Below are positions 18,749 through 27,318 of a stretch of 64,000 nucleotides of DNA, in pieces. Origin of the DNA: Bacteroidales bacterium (GTDB lineage: Bacteria; Bacteroidota; Bacteroidia; Bacteroidales; UBA932); the NCBI GenBank assembly GCA_017619675.1, contig JAFZRX010000005.1:1-64000 (forward strand), in the 5' to 3' direction. How positions within the stretch are numbered: position 1 is the first letter of the stretch; each line of letters starts with the position of its first letter. The position numbers and the translations under genes are program-made. The notes beneath the pieces are model-generated. The model had not been told where the DNA came from. It ran no database searches and saw only the letters and a program-made list of their open reading frames with translations.

Positions 18749-20299
18749 CTAGTAGCCGAGCTCGGTGACAGTCTTGCCGAAGTATGATGCTTCGTTGTCC
18801 TGTGCGTCAAGCTTGAATACCATGAAGTTAGGATTGTCGTTGGTGCAGGGTTCCCACTCGCCGCCGTTGGGGCCGTTAGGATCGCTGTACTTGGCGAAGT
18901 TTGTCCAGTAGGTGAGCATCTTCTCTGAGAGATCCCAGTCGCCTTGTGTCCAAGGCCTCCAGCAGTGCTGCAGGGACTTGAATACGAACCAGAGGTCTGA
19001 AGAGTGGAATGCGCCCTTGAGCCTTACGGTAACCTCAGGGTGTGAACCGTCGTCCGGGAGAGGACGTGCGAACTCGTAAGCCCATGCCTTGCCTCCCTTC
19101 TCCTTGCGGTTCTGGCCGAACGCGATTATTCCGTCGGTCATGTTGCTCATGTCGTTCATGGTGTAGCCGATCATGTAGGGAACGTCTGCAAGGGTTCCGT
19201 CAAGGGCGGCTGCGTCGAAGCTCTCCAGTGAAACGTAACCGTCAACTATAGGACGTGCGGAAACGCCTCCTGTGTTGCCTGTGGCGTTGCTGTAGATGGT
19301 TCCTGCGGCATAGATTACCTCAGTGTCAGCGGCACGCATCTTCTCGATGGTGTCATATCCTGCCCAGTCGTAAACGACCTTGGTTCCGAATGCGGCCTGC
19401 TGCAGGGCGTTGAGGCCTGCAGGGGCTACGGGAGCCTTGTATGCGGCAAGTTTGGGAGCTGCCGCAGGACGGGCTGCCGGAGCCGCGGCGGTACGTGCAG
19501 CGGGAGCTGCGCTGCCGGTGCGGGGAACTGTAAGTCCGCCGGCGCTCATGATGACCGCCTTGTGGAAGAGGCCGCGGGCGAGGGGAGACTCGCAGAGGGT
19601 CTTCACCGCTCCGCCGCCTGCGCTCTGGCCAAAGATCATTACGTTGCCGGGATCTCCACCGAACTGCTCGATGTTGTTCTTGATCCACTTGAGGGCTGCG
19701 ATCATGTCCATGATACCGTAGTTTCCTGCGGCACCGTTGGGGCCTTCCTCGCAGAGGTCAGGATGTACAAGGAATCCGAAGACGCCAAGACGGTAGTTGA
19801 TGGAAACCAGGACTACGTCCTTGCCAGCCCACTCCTGTGCGTCGAACTCAGGCTCGGTTCCGAATCCCTCGCGGTATCCGCCACCATGGATCCAAAGTGC
19901 GACAGGAAGTTTTGCATTGGTCTGTCCGGGCTGCTTTGTCCATACGTTCAGATAGAGGCAGTCCTCGCTGAACGGGGCCTCGTCACCGTAACCCCACTCT
20001 GTGTAGTAACCGCCCTTGTACTGGATGTGCTGGTAACTTGGGTTACCGAACCTGTTGGCCAGATAGACGCCCTTCCAGGGCTCTACCGGCTGGGGAGCTT
20101 TCCAGCGGTTTTCCCTGATAGGCGCTGCTGCGTAAGGGATTCCGCGGAATACGAACACGTCCTTTACATTGTCCACAGAAACGCCCTGAACCTGGCCTCC
20201 CTCAATGGAGAGGACCGGGCTGAGCTTTTCTTGTGAAACGGGCTTCTGGCATCCTACCAGGATAGCCAGAAGTCCGGTTAAAATCAGTATTTTCTTCAT
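18749..20299 (-). CDS. Carboxylesterase type B lipoprotein (copy 1)
   Basis: A 516-residue alpha/beta-hydrolase of the carboxylesterase type B family. A lipoprotein signal (LVGC, Cys17) suggests anchoring in the outer membrane or periplasm. The oxyanion motif 'IHGGGYREG' and the nucleophile elbow 'GQSAGG' (Ser226) are clear, and 'GAFHSSDLWFVF' carries the expected catalytic histidine. A low-complexity Ala/Pro-rich insert lies at about residues 262-290. Given the SusCD genes beside it, it may remove acetyl or feruloyl esters from hemicellulose, which is inference. It is the downstream copy of a tandem pair, separated from copy 2 by one base. Confidence 0.9.
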   Translation of the reverse strand: MKKILILTGLLAILVGCQKPVSQEKLSPVLSIEGGQVQGVSVDNVKDVFVFRGIPYAAAPIRENRWKAPQPVEPWKGVYLANRFGNPSYQHIQYKGGYYTEWGYGDEAPFSEDCLYLNVWTKQPGQTNAKLPVALWIHGGGYREGFGTEPEFDAQEWAGKDVVLVSINYRLGVFGFLVHPDLCEEGPNGAAGNYGIMDMIAALKWIKNNIEQFGGDPGNVMIFGQSAGGGAVKTLCESPLARGLFHKAVIMSAGGLTVPRTGSAAPAARTAAAPAARPAAAPKLAAYKAPVAPAGLNALQQAAFGTKVVYDWAGYDTIEKMRAADTEVIYAAGTIYSNATGNTGGVSARPIVDGYVSLESFDAAALDGTLADVPYMIGYTMNDMSNMTDGIIAFGQNRKEKGGKAWAYEFARPLPDDGSHPEVTVRLKGAFHSSDLWFVFKSLQHCWRPWTQGDWDLSEKMLTYWTNFAKYSDPNGPNGGEWEPCTNDNPNFMVFKLDAQDNEASYFGKTVTELGY

Positions 20300-20300
20300 T

Positions 20301-21863
20301 TTAGTATCCGAGCTCTGTTACAGGCTGGCCGAATTCAGAAGCTTCCTTGTCCTGAGCGTCCAGTTTGAATACCATGAAGTTGGGGTTCTCCTTGGTGCAA
20401 GGTGCCCACTCGCCGCCGTTAGGGCCGTTAGGATCGCTGTATTTTGCGAAGTTGGTCCATGCGGTAAGCATCTTCTCTGAGAGATCCCAGTCGCCCTGTG
20501 TCCAAGGACGCCAGCAGTGCTGGAGTGACTTGAATACGAACCAGAGGTCTGAAGAGTGGAATGCGCCCTTGAGCCTTACGGTAACCTCAGGATGTGAGCC
20601 GTCGTCCGGGAGAGGACGTGCGAACTCGTAAGCCCATGCCTTGTTGCCCTTCTCCTGGCGGTTCTGGCAGAATGCTGCGATACCTGCGGAAAGGTTGCCC
20701 ATATCGTTCATTGTGTAACCGATCATGTAAGGAACGTCAGCGAGTGATCCGTCAAGCGCGGCCTCGTCGAAGCTCTTGAGTGATACGTAACCGTCAACGA
20801 TAGGAGCGCCGTTTACGCTGCCGTAGTTGCCTGTGGCGTTGTTGTAGATGGTTCCGGCTGCATAGATGATCTCAGTGTCAGCGGCACGCATCTTCTCGAT
20901 TGTGTCATATCCAGCCCAGTCGTAAACGACCTTGGTGTTGAATGCTGCCCTCTGGAGTGCGTTGAGTCCTTCAGGAGCAACAGGAGCCTTGTAAGCTGCG
21001 AGCTTTGGAGCTGCTGCCTGAGGTGCGCCGAATCCAGGGAATCCTCCGCGCGGAGCTGCTCCCCTTCCGCCTGCTGCGCCACCCTGTGCAGGAACTGTAA
21101 GTCCGCCTGCGCTCATGATGACAGCCTTGTGGAAGAGACCGCGGGCGAGAGGAGACTCGCAAAGGGTCCTTACTGCGCCGCCACCTGCGCTCTGGCCAAA
21201 GATCATTACGTTGTTGGGATCTCCACCGAACTGCTCGATGTTGTTCTTGATCCACTTGAGAGCGGCGATCATATCCATGATTCCGTAGTTTCCTGAAGCG
21301 CCGTTAGGACCTTCCTCGCAGAGCTCAGGATGGGTAAGGAATCCGAATACGCCAAGACGGTAGTTGATGGAAACAAGGATTACGTCCTTGCCTGCCCACT
21401 CCTGTGCGTCGAACTCAGGCTCGGTTCCGAATCCCTCGCGGTATCCGCCACCGTGAATCCACATTGCAACGGGGAGTTTTGCATTTGTCTGTCCGGGCTT
21501 CTTGGTCCATACGTTCAGATAGAGACAGTCCTCGCTGAAAGGAGCCTCGTCTCCGTAACCCCACTCTGTGTAGTAGCCACCCTTGTACTGGATGTGCTGG
21601 TAGCTAGGGTTACCGAACCTGTTTGCGAGATAAACTCCTGTCCAAGGAACTACCGGCTGCGGAGCTTTCCAGCGGTTCTCCCTGATAGGAGGTGCCGCGT
21701 AAGGGATTCCGCGGAATACGAACACGTCTTTAACATTGTCTACTGACACACCCTGAACCTGGCCACCCTCAATTGTGAGGACCGGGCTGAGTTTTTCAGT
21801 TGCAGCCTTCTGGCAGCCTACCAGAAGAGTCAGTAAACCGGCTAGGATTAAAAGTTTTTTCAT
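20301..21863 (-). CDS. Carboxylesterase type B lipoprotein (copy 2)
   Basis: A 520-residue paralogue of the next gene, nearly identical along most of its length, with the same lipoprotein signal (Cys17), nucleophile elbow 'GQSAGG' (Ser225) and C-terminal histidine motif. Its low-complexity insert is different: Gly/Arg-rich ('GGRGAAPRGGFPGFG') where copy 1 is Ala/Pro-rich. It is the first gene of the pair, with its own promoter, and lies just downstream of the first susCD pair on the same strand. Substrate is unknown; a hemicellulose ester is plausible. Confidence 0.9.
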   Translation of the reverse strand: MKKLLILAGLLTLLVGCQKAATEKLSPVLTIEGGQVQGVSVDNVKDVFVFRGIPYAAPPIRENRWKAPQPVVPWTGVYLANRFGNPSYQHIQYKGGYYTEWGYGDEAPFSEDCLYLNVWTKKPGQTNAKLPVAMWIHGGGYREGFGTEPEFDAQEWAGKDVILVSINYRLGVFGFLTHPELCEEGPNGASGNYGIMDMIAALKWIKNNIEQFGGDPNNVMIFGQSAGGGAVRTLCESPLARGLFHKAVIMSAGGLTVPAQGGAAGGRGAAPRGGFPGFGAPQAAAPKLAAYKAPVAPEGLNALQRAAFNTKVVYDWAGYDTIEKMRAADTEIIYAAGTIYNNATGNYGSVNGAPIVDGYVSLKSFDEAALDGSLADVPYMIGYTMNDMGNLSAGIAAFCQNRQEKGNKAWAYEFARPLPDDGSHPEVTVRLKGAFHSSDLWFVFKSLQHCWRPWTQGDWDLSEKMLTAWTNFAKYSDPNGPNGGEWAPCTKENPNFMVFKLDAQDKEASEFGQPVTELGY

Positions 21864-21905
21864 AATGTGTTATATGATTAAACGATCGTGCGGTTAAAAC
21901 AACTT

Positions 21906-21938
21906 CAAATATAGCAATTTTTTTCTATTGATAATCAA
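21906..21938 (-). promoter_or_regulatory. Probable promoter of the esterase pair
   Basis: On the minus strand TATATTTG (21906-21913) is a perfect -7 element. TTG at 21936-21938 is 22 bases upstream, slightly longer than the usual 19-21. The ATG is 42 bases downstream of the -7 element. Confidence 0.5.
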
Positions 21939-21943
21939 TTTTA

Positions 21944-23800
21944 TCAATGAGGAAGTTTACCGTTGCTGTAGAGCCAGTCGTTTACGTCTTCGTCAAGGAA
22001 TCCGGGAGTCTGCTCAAGTACGCCGTTAGCCAGTGAGATTTCCGTGGAAGGAATCCTCATGAAACCATGTGAAGCCTTGTAACGCGCGGAGATGCCCGGG
22101 CCGTCCCAGTTCCTGTAGCCGCCCTGAACCACAGTTCCGCGGTAGGTGTTGTACTCGCCAAGCTGATTCTGCTCGATGATGTCTCCCGCCGTTTCAGGAT
22201 ACCACCTTCGGAGGTCGTTGAAACGGATTCCCTCAAAGCAGAACTCATACCTGCGCTCCTTCTGCAGACGCTCGAAAGTATAGCTGTCGTAAGGCTGCAG
22301 GCCGGCGCGTGCGCGGATCTGGTTCATTCCGGTCACGGTGCCCTCCAGTTCGTCCAGCATGAGGAGCACGTCGGCGTAGCGGATATAGATCACGTCGTTG
22401 CGCATACCGCTGGAGTTGGAGTTGGTATCGAAGTTGGGATAGCAGCGGAAGAAGGTACGGTAGATGGTTCCATCCATCTTTCCTCCTTCGAGTGCGGAAA
22501 CGTTGATGTACTTCTTGTTGTACAGGAAAGTCTTCTCAACCTCCTTGGTAGGGGCGCCTTCGTAGTAGTCCATCTCGGCCTTTTCGCCTGCAGGCCACCA
22601 TGTTCCGGCCGTGCCGTCGGAGTAAACCTGCGCGGCGTTTCCTGTTGCCAGGATGGTTCCAAAGAATCGCTTGTCGGCAAGGCCGTAGTCAGGATCCTCA
22701 GCCCAGTCCCTCGCGAATTTAGGATTGACGGAGTTCTCGTTGTAAGCGCCGCCGTAAGGGAACATTGACTTGGATACGTTGTTGGAAAGGTCACGCAGAC
22801 CCTGGCGCAGGCCAAGGCAGTTTCCGTTTCCGTTCAGGTTGGCCACAAGGCTGAAATGCGCACCCCAGATGGTCTCCTTGCAGTGGTTGCCCACCCAGTG
22901 GAGTCCTTCCTTTCCGGCGTATGTGCCAAGTTCGTCCTGGGTTCCGTATGCGTAGCCGGTGGTGTAGTCATTGGTGTAGCACCAGATCTCGCGCTGGTCG
23001 CTTACCAGACCAAAGCCGGAATTGTCGCGTACGTCCTTGAGGTAGTTGATGACGTCTGCCTTGGTGACGCCGGCCATGTCGCTCTTCTTGTAGAATCCGG
23101 TGTAGAACATCCATATCCTTGCCATGAGGGCCTCTGCCGCGTATTTTGTGGCGCGTCCGACCATGCCGGCGGTCTGGGTGTAGCCGTATTCTGAAGGCAT
23201 GAGGCTGATGGCCTGCTTGAGGTCGCTGGCTATGGAAGCGTATATCTCATCCACGCTTGCCTTTTCCTTGTTCACAGGCTCAGTGCTGTCAAGCAGCGGG
23301 AAAGTTCCAAAGTTCTGTGCCAGTTCCCAGTCGTACCATGCACGGAGGAAATAAAGCTGGCCAATGATGTAGTTCTTGGTCTTTGAACTGTCAAAGAGCG
23401 CGTCGTCCAGTTCAGGGATGGTCTGGAGGCCGTAGTTGGAGCGGAATACGCCCTCGTAATAAGTCTTCCATGCATCCGTGATGCTCTCCTGCCTCTGGAT
23501 CAGGAACCTGTCGTATGCCTGGGCCCAGGTAGAAGATGTGGAGCCTGCTCCAAAGCAGTCGTCGCTGGCAGCGTTCGCAATGAAGATGGAGCTCTGCCAT
23601 GCATAGCTCTCCTGATACATCCTGGGCAGTCTGTTATAGACGCCGGTCAGGATCTGGTCCGCGTCGGCGGCTGTCTGGGGGAAGTTGCCGGTATCCTTCT
23701 TGTTGAAGTTGGTGGAGTCGAGGATAGAATCCATGTCGCAACCGGTAGCAACGAGCGCCAGTGCAAATGCTATATATGTAAATATCTTTTTCATATTCAA
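21944..23800 (-). CDS. SusD/RagB family glycan-binding lipoprotein (pair 1)
   Basis: A 618-residue SusD-like lipoprotein (signal peptide with Cys21). The N-terminal TPR-like helical part includes 'ADADQILTGVYNRLPR' and 'YFLRAWYDWELAQNFG'. The C-terminal half carries the hallmark 'GMNQIRARAGL' and 'KERRYEFCFEGIRFNDLRRW'. SusD proteins form the lid over the SusC channel and bind oligosaccharide at the cell surface. It lies 11 bases after its SusC partner. The usual start could be the second methionine (residue 3). Confidence 0.95.
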   Translation of the reverse strand: MNMKKIFTYIAFALALVATGCDMDSILDSTNFNKKDTGNFPQTAADADQILTGVYNRLPRMYQESYAWQSSIFIANAASDDCFGAGSTSSTWAQAYDRFLIQRQESITDAWKTYYEGVFRSNYGLQTIPELDDALFDSSKTKNYIIGQLYFLRAWYDWELAQNFGTFPLLDSTEPVNKEKASVDEIYASIASDLKQAISLMPSEYGYTQTAGMVGRATKYAAEALMARIWMFYTGFYKKSDMAGVTKADVINYLKDVRDNSGFGLVSDQREIWCYTNDYTTGYAYGTQDELGTYAGKEGLHWVGNHCKETIWGAHFSLVANLNGNGNCLGLRQGLRDLSNNVSKSMFPYGGAYNENSVNPKFARDWAEDPDYGLADKRFFGTILATGNAAQVYSDGTAGTWWPAGEKAEMDYYEGAPTKEVEKTFLYNKKYINVSALEGGKMDGTIYRTFFRCYPNFDTNSNSSGMRNDVIYIRYADVLLMLDELEGTVTGMNQIRARAGLQPYDSYTFERLQKERRYEFCFEGIRFNDLRRWYPETAGDIIEQNQLGEYNTYRGTVVQGGYRNWDGPGISARYKASHGFMRIPSTEISLANGVLEQTPGFLDEDVNDWLYSNGKLPH

Positions 23801-23811
23801 TTCCTCCTTAA

Positions 23812-26800
23812 TTAAAATCTGATGCTGATTCCGGCCTGGAATACCTTGGGGTTAGGATAGAAACCGCGGTCGATACCGGAAGTCCAGCTGTAGCCTGCGC
23901 CGTAGCCCACCTCCGGGTCCATACCGTCGTACTTGGTGAAAGTGATAAGGTTCTGTCCCGTGAAGAAGATCCTCAGCTGCTCGCAAGGAAGTTTCTTGAA
24001 AGCGGACTTGAGGTCGTAACCGATGGTGATGTTGCGGACTTTGAGATAGTCTGAGTCAAATACCCAGATGTCTCCCTGATAGCCCTTGCAGTAGAAGTTG
24101 TTGTGCTTTCCTGAGGAGAAGCGCGGGAAGGAATTGGTGGAGCCTTCGCCAGTCCACAGCCTCTTTACGAAGTTGTTGGCGTAGTTGTCGGTGTTCTTCC
24201 ATCCGAACTCGTGATAGGTGAGGTAGCACTGCTGGCCAAAGTCGCCGGAACCGTTGATTGAAACGTCCAGGCCCTTCCAGCTGAAGCCGATGTTGAATCC
24301 CACCGTGTAATCCGGATGAGGGTTACCTATCTCCGTTACGTCGTTGTTGTCGTATACGCCGTCCACAACCTGCTCCGTCCAGATAACGTCACCCGGCTGG
24401 GTGTTCTCGTATCCGTTCATGAAGGTGTAGCCCTTGTCGCGGTATTCGTCAATCTGGGCCTGGTTCTGGAAGATACCCTCGCTGGCGATACCGGTGAAGT
24501 AGCCGATAGGCTTGCCCGGGCGCGCCTCGAAGGCGTTGTAAACGTTTACGTTGTTTGAGATCACGTTGTATCCTCCGTGGATGATTCCGTCAGCGTTGTT
24601 GATGTAGAGAACCTCATTGCGGTTGTGTGAGAGGCTGACGTTGGCGTTGTACCTGAAGTCTCCAATATGGTCGTTCCAGCCAAGGGAGATCTCGAATCCC
24701 TCGTTGCGCACGGCGCCGCCGTTGATGGTAGGAGCACCCGTTCCGTATGTCTTGAGGGCGGGGGCGTCAACCAGCCAGTCCTTGGTGTCCTTGCGGTAGA
24801 GGTCGAATCCTATGTTCATCCTGTAGTCGAAGAGGTTGGCGTCGAATCCGAGGTCTATCTGCTCGGTGGCCTCCCAGGTAAGTTCGGTGTTGGGGATGAT
24901 GTCCGGATAGGCTCCGGTGGAAGTGGCGGACTGGTCGTATGTGAAGTCATATCCAGTGATGAAGGCTACGGTTCCAAGATACTGGAAAGCCTTGATGCGG
25001 GAGTTTCCGTTGCGGCCCCAGCTTGCGCGGAGTTTCAGGAAGTCCAGCCATCCCTTGGAGAAGTCCATGAAGTCCATGTTGGAGATAACCCATCCTGCGG
25101 AGAATGAAGGGAAGTATCCGTAGCGGTGACCGCGTGCGAAGTTGGATGAACCGTCGGCACGGAGGATGGCGGTTGCCATGTAGGTCTCCTTGTAGTTCCA
25201 GTTCAGACGTCCGAACAGCGAGAACAGGTTGTTGTATGGTGTCTGGTTGGATCCGCTAACAGATAACATGCTGGAGTTGATGTCGCTGTCGCAGTTGCTG
25301 ATGGTGGCGGATTCCCAGGTTCCGAACAGGGTCTGCTGGCGGGTGGTGGAGAGGGAAGTGCCCCATGCGGTTCCTTCAATTGACTGTCCTACCAGGGCGT
25401 CAAAGTGGTGCTGGCCAAAGTTGTGGCTGTACTGCAGGGTGTTCTCCCATGTCCAGCTCTGGCTGAGGCTCATTGACTGGGTGATGTCGTCATACTCGTT
25501 GAAACTGTTTCCGGCAAGCTGGTAGGTAGGGGTGTACTCCCTGCTTGCTCCCGTTCCCAGACGATAGCCGAGCTGTGTCTTGAAAGTCCAGTCCTGCAGC
25601 GGGGTGAATGTAAGGAATGCGTTGGCCTGGATGCTGTAGTTGCTTCCCTGGTACTTTGAATAGGTGTTGGACTCCAGGGGGTTGGTGATGTTCTCTTCCT
25701 GGTACCATCCGTCACGGATCTGGTCCTCATAGGTGTAGAGGGTTCCGTCTGTGTCGTATGCAGGGAGGAGAGGGTCGTACTGCATCAGGGAGCGAAGTTC
25801 CGTGCTGTAGTTGTGGTTGAAGTATTGGCTGATTACCAGGTTCTCGCCAAAGGTGAGGATGTCGCGGCCGGAGCTCGCCTTCCACAGTGAAATGTCGCTG
25901 TTGATGCGGAAGGTGTTCCTCTTGTAGTAATACTTGCCCTTTGGATATCCGAACGATGACTCGGAGTATGAGTTTGAGTAACCCATTGAGAAACGGATCA
26001 GGTCAGAGCCACCGGTGATTCCTACGGAAGTTCCGTACATTGGAGCGTTCTGGTTGATCATTTCCTTGACCCAGTTGGTTCCGTCCCAGGTTCCGTTCTG
26101 GATCTGGGCCCACTGTACGGGCATTACGTTGGGGTAGTCGTAGTAATGCTCGCCCGGCTGGATGGCGCCTTCGTCAAGCATGGCGCGGTCTACCAGGTCT
26201 ATGTACTCCTTGGCTCCCACGGTGGAAACGCCGTTCATGTTGGGGCGCTGGATAGCGTAGTATGAGTCGAAGGTTACAGTAACCTTGTCCCTCTTTCCCT
26301 GGCGGGTGGTTACGAAGATTACTCCCGCGGCGGCACGGGCTCCGTAGATGGCGGCCGATGCGGCGTCCTTAAGGATGCTGATGGACTCGATATCGGAGGA
26401 GTTGAGGTGCTCGATGGATCCGCCGGCAATGCCGTCGATAACGTACAGAGGGGTTGAGTCTCCGGTGGTGTTCAGACCGCGGATGGTGATCTTGGGGCTG
26501 CCCCAGGACATACCGCTGGTACGTGTGATGCTTACGCCAGGGGTGGTGCTGTAGAGTGAAGTCAGGACGTTGGTCGTGCTCTGTTTCTGGATTTCATCGC
26601 TGTTCACGGTCACCACAGATCCGGTCACCAGACCTTTCTTCTGCGTACCGTAACCCACAACGACGGCTTCTTCCAGGGCCTCGTTGTCCTCCGAAAGCGT
26701 AATTGTCATCGGATTCCCGCTGGTAACTACTACCGACTGGGTTGAATAACCGATTGAAGAGAATTCAAGGGTAGAACCTGGGGCTACCTGAATGGAGAAG

Positions 26801-26997
26801 TTACCGTCAAGATCGGTAACTGTACCGGCGGTGGTGCCCTTGACAAGGACTCCGACGCCGATCAGCGGATCTCCGTTTGCGTCTATGACCTTTCCGTTAG
26901 CGGTAACGGTCTGGGCGAAAGCGTGAGATCCGAATGCCGTCAAGGCAATCAAAACTGCCAAAAGAGCCCTCAGCAGGCTCGCTTTCGATAGATTCAT
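23812..26997 (-). CDS. SusC/RagA TonB-dependent transporter (pair 1)
   Basis: A 1061-residue outer-membrane importer. The signal peptide ends near residue 28 (AFA-QT). A carboxypeptidase-D-like domain (about 30-115, 'GKVIDANGDPLIGVGVLVKG') follows, then a TonB box ('EEAVVVGYGTQKKG'). The plug has 'PLYVIDGI' and 'ISILKDAASAAIYGARAAAGVI', and a long beta barrel ends in 'FQAGISIRF'. With SusD it takes up oligosaccharides using TonB energy. The upstream 26998-27175 is AT-rich and gene-free; no perfect promoter was found there, the nearest -7 being TATCTTTA on the minus strand. Confidence 0.96.
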   Translation of the reverse strand: MNLSKASLLRALLAVLIALTAFGSHAFAQTVTANGKVIDANGDPLIGVGVLVKGTTAGTVTDLDGNFSIQVAPGSTLEFSSIGYSTQSVVVTSGNPMTITLSEDNEALEEAVVVGYGTQKKGLVTGSVVTVNSDEIQKQSTTNVLTSLYSTTPGVSITRTSGMSWGSPKITIRGLNTTGDSTPLYVIDGIAGGSIEHLNSSDIESISILKDAASAAIYGARAAAGVIFVTTRQGKRDKVTVTFDSYYAIQRPNMNGVSTVGAKEYIDLVDRAMLDEGAIQPGEHYYDYPNVMPVQWAQIQNGTWDGTNWVKEMINQNAPMYGTSVGITGGSDLIRFSMGYSNSYSESSFGYPKGKYYYKRNTFRINSDISLWKASSGRDILTFGENLVISQYFNHNYSTELRSLMQYDPLLPAYDTDGTLYTYEDQIRDGWYQEENITNPLESNTYSKYQGSNYSIQANAFLTFTPLQDWTFKTQLGYRLGTGASREYTPTYQLAGNSFNEYDDITQSMSLSQSWTWENTLQYSHNFGQHHFDALVGQSIEGTAWGTSLSTTRQQTLFGTWESATISNCDSDINSSMLSVSGSNQTPYNNLFSLFGRLNWNYKETYMATAILRADGSSNFARGHRYGYFPSFSAGWVISNMDFMDFSKGWLDFLKLRASWGRNGNSRIKAFQYLGTVAFITGYDFTYDQSATSTGAYPDIIPNTELTWEATEQIDLGFDANLFDYRMNIGFDLYRKDTKDWLVDAPALKTYGTGAPTINGGAVRNEGFEISLGWNDHIGDFRYNANVSLSHNRNEVLYINNADGIIHGGYNVISNNVNVYNAFEARPGKPIGYFTGIASEGIFQNQAQIDEYRDKGYTFMNGYENTQPGDVIWTEQVVDGVYDNNDVTEIGNPHPDYTVGFNIGFSWKGLDVSINGSGDFGQQCYLTYHEFGWKNTDNYANNFVKRLWTGEGSTNSFPRFSSGKHNNFYCKGYQGDIWVFDSDYLKVRNITIGYDLKSAFKKLPCEQLRIFFTGQNLITFTKYDGMDPEVGYGAGYSWTSGIDRGFYPNPKVFQAGISIRF

Positions 26998-27175
26998 AGG
27001 ATTTTTTAAGGTTAGTTGAATTAATGTTTATGATTAAAAGTTAAAATGTGGTCAGTTGATATAATTCTATTAGTAAAGATAAGATTTTTCTGTGTATTGT
27101 ACTATCTTGATGTGTCTTTTTTTTGCGCCTGACATCATACAATTTGAAAATTATTAAAAAAATCAACACGAAAAA

Positions 27176-27206
27176 TTTGGCAAAACAAAGATTATTGCTA
27201 TATTTG
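27176..27206 (+). promoter_or_regulatory. Consensus promoter of the DUF4493-like lipoprotein gene
   Basis: TTTG (27176-27179), 19 bases, then TATATTTG (27199-27206): a perfect match to the Bacteroidota promoter. Transcription should begin near 27212-27215, exactly at the base of the long leader hairpin. Confidence 0.8.
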
Positions 27207-27214
27207 TCCTTGAA

Positions 27215-27318
27215 GTTTTTCATAGTTTAAGTTTAGGTTAAGTAGCGAGGCAGCCGCAGAGATGCGGCTACCTCGTGAAATTTTAATGAAACCCTAACTC
27301 TTAAACTATATGAAAAAC
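27215..27318 (+). promoter_or_regulatory. Leader hairpin covering the start codon
   Basis: The leader folds on itself. The outer arm 27215-27239 pairs with 27290-27318 (10 + 7 + 5 + 2 pairs with small bulges). The first block, GTTTTTCATA, pairs with TATGAAAAAC, which contains the ATG at 27310-27312. Inside lies a second hairpin, 27246-27275, with twelve pairs, one mismatch and a GAGA loop. It could control translation, or it could be a DNA palindrome bound by a protein. Confidence 0.6.

Noticed and set aside
27041-27223. 60-codon open frame on the minus strand beginning ATGAAAAAC
   Set aside because: It is AT-rich and low in complexity, and its start mirrors the true start at 27310 only because both lie in the arms of the leader hairpin.
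26998-27309. Invertible promoter segment for the susC of pair 1
   Set aside because: The inverted repeat here is centred on the lipoprotein leader with only ~50 bases between arms, and the promoter lies outside it, so inversion would not switch susC.
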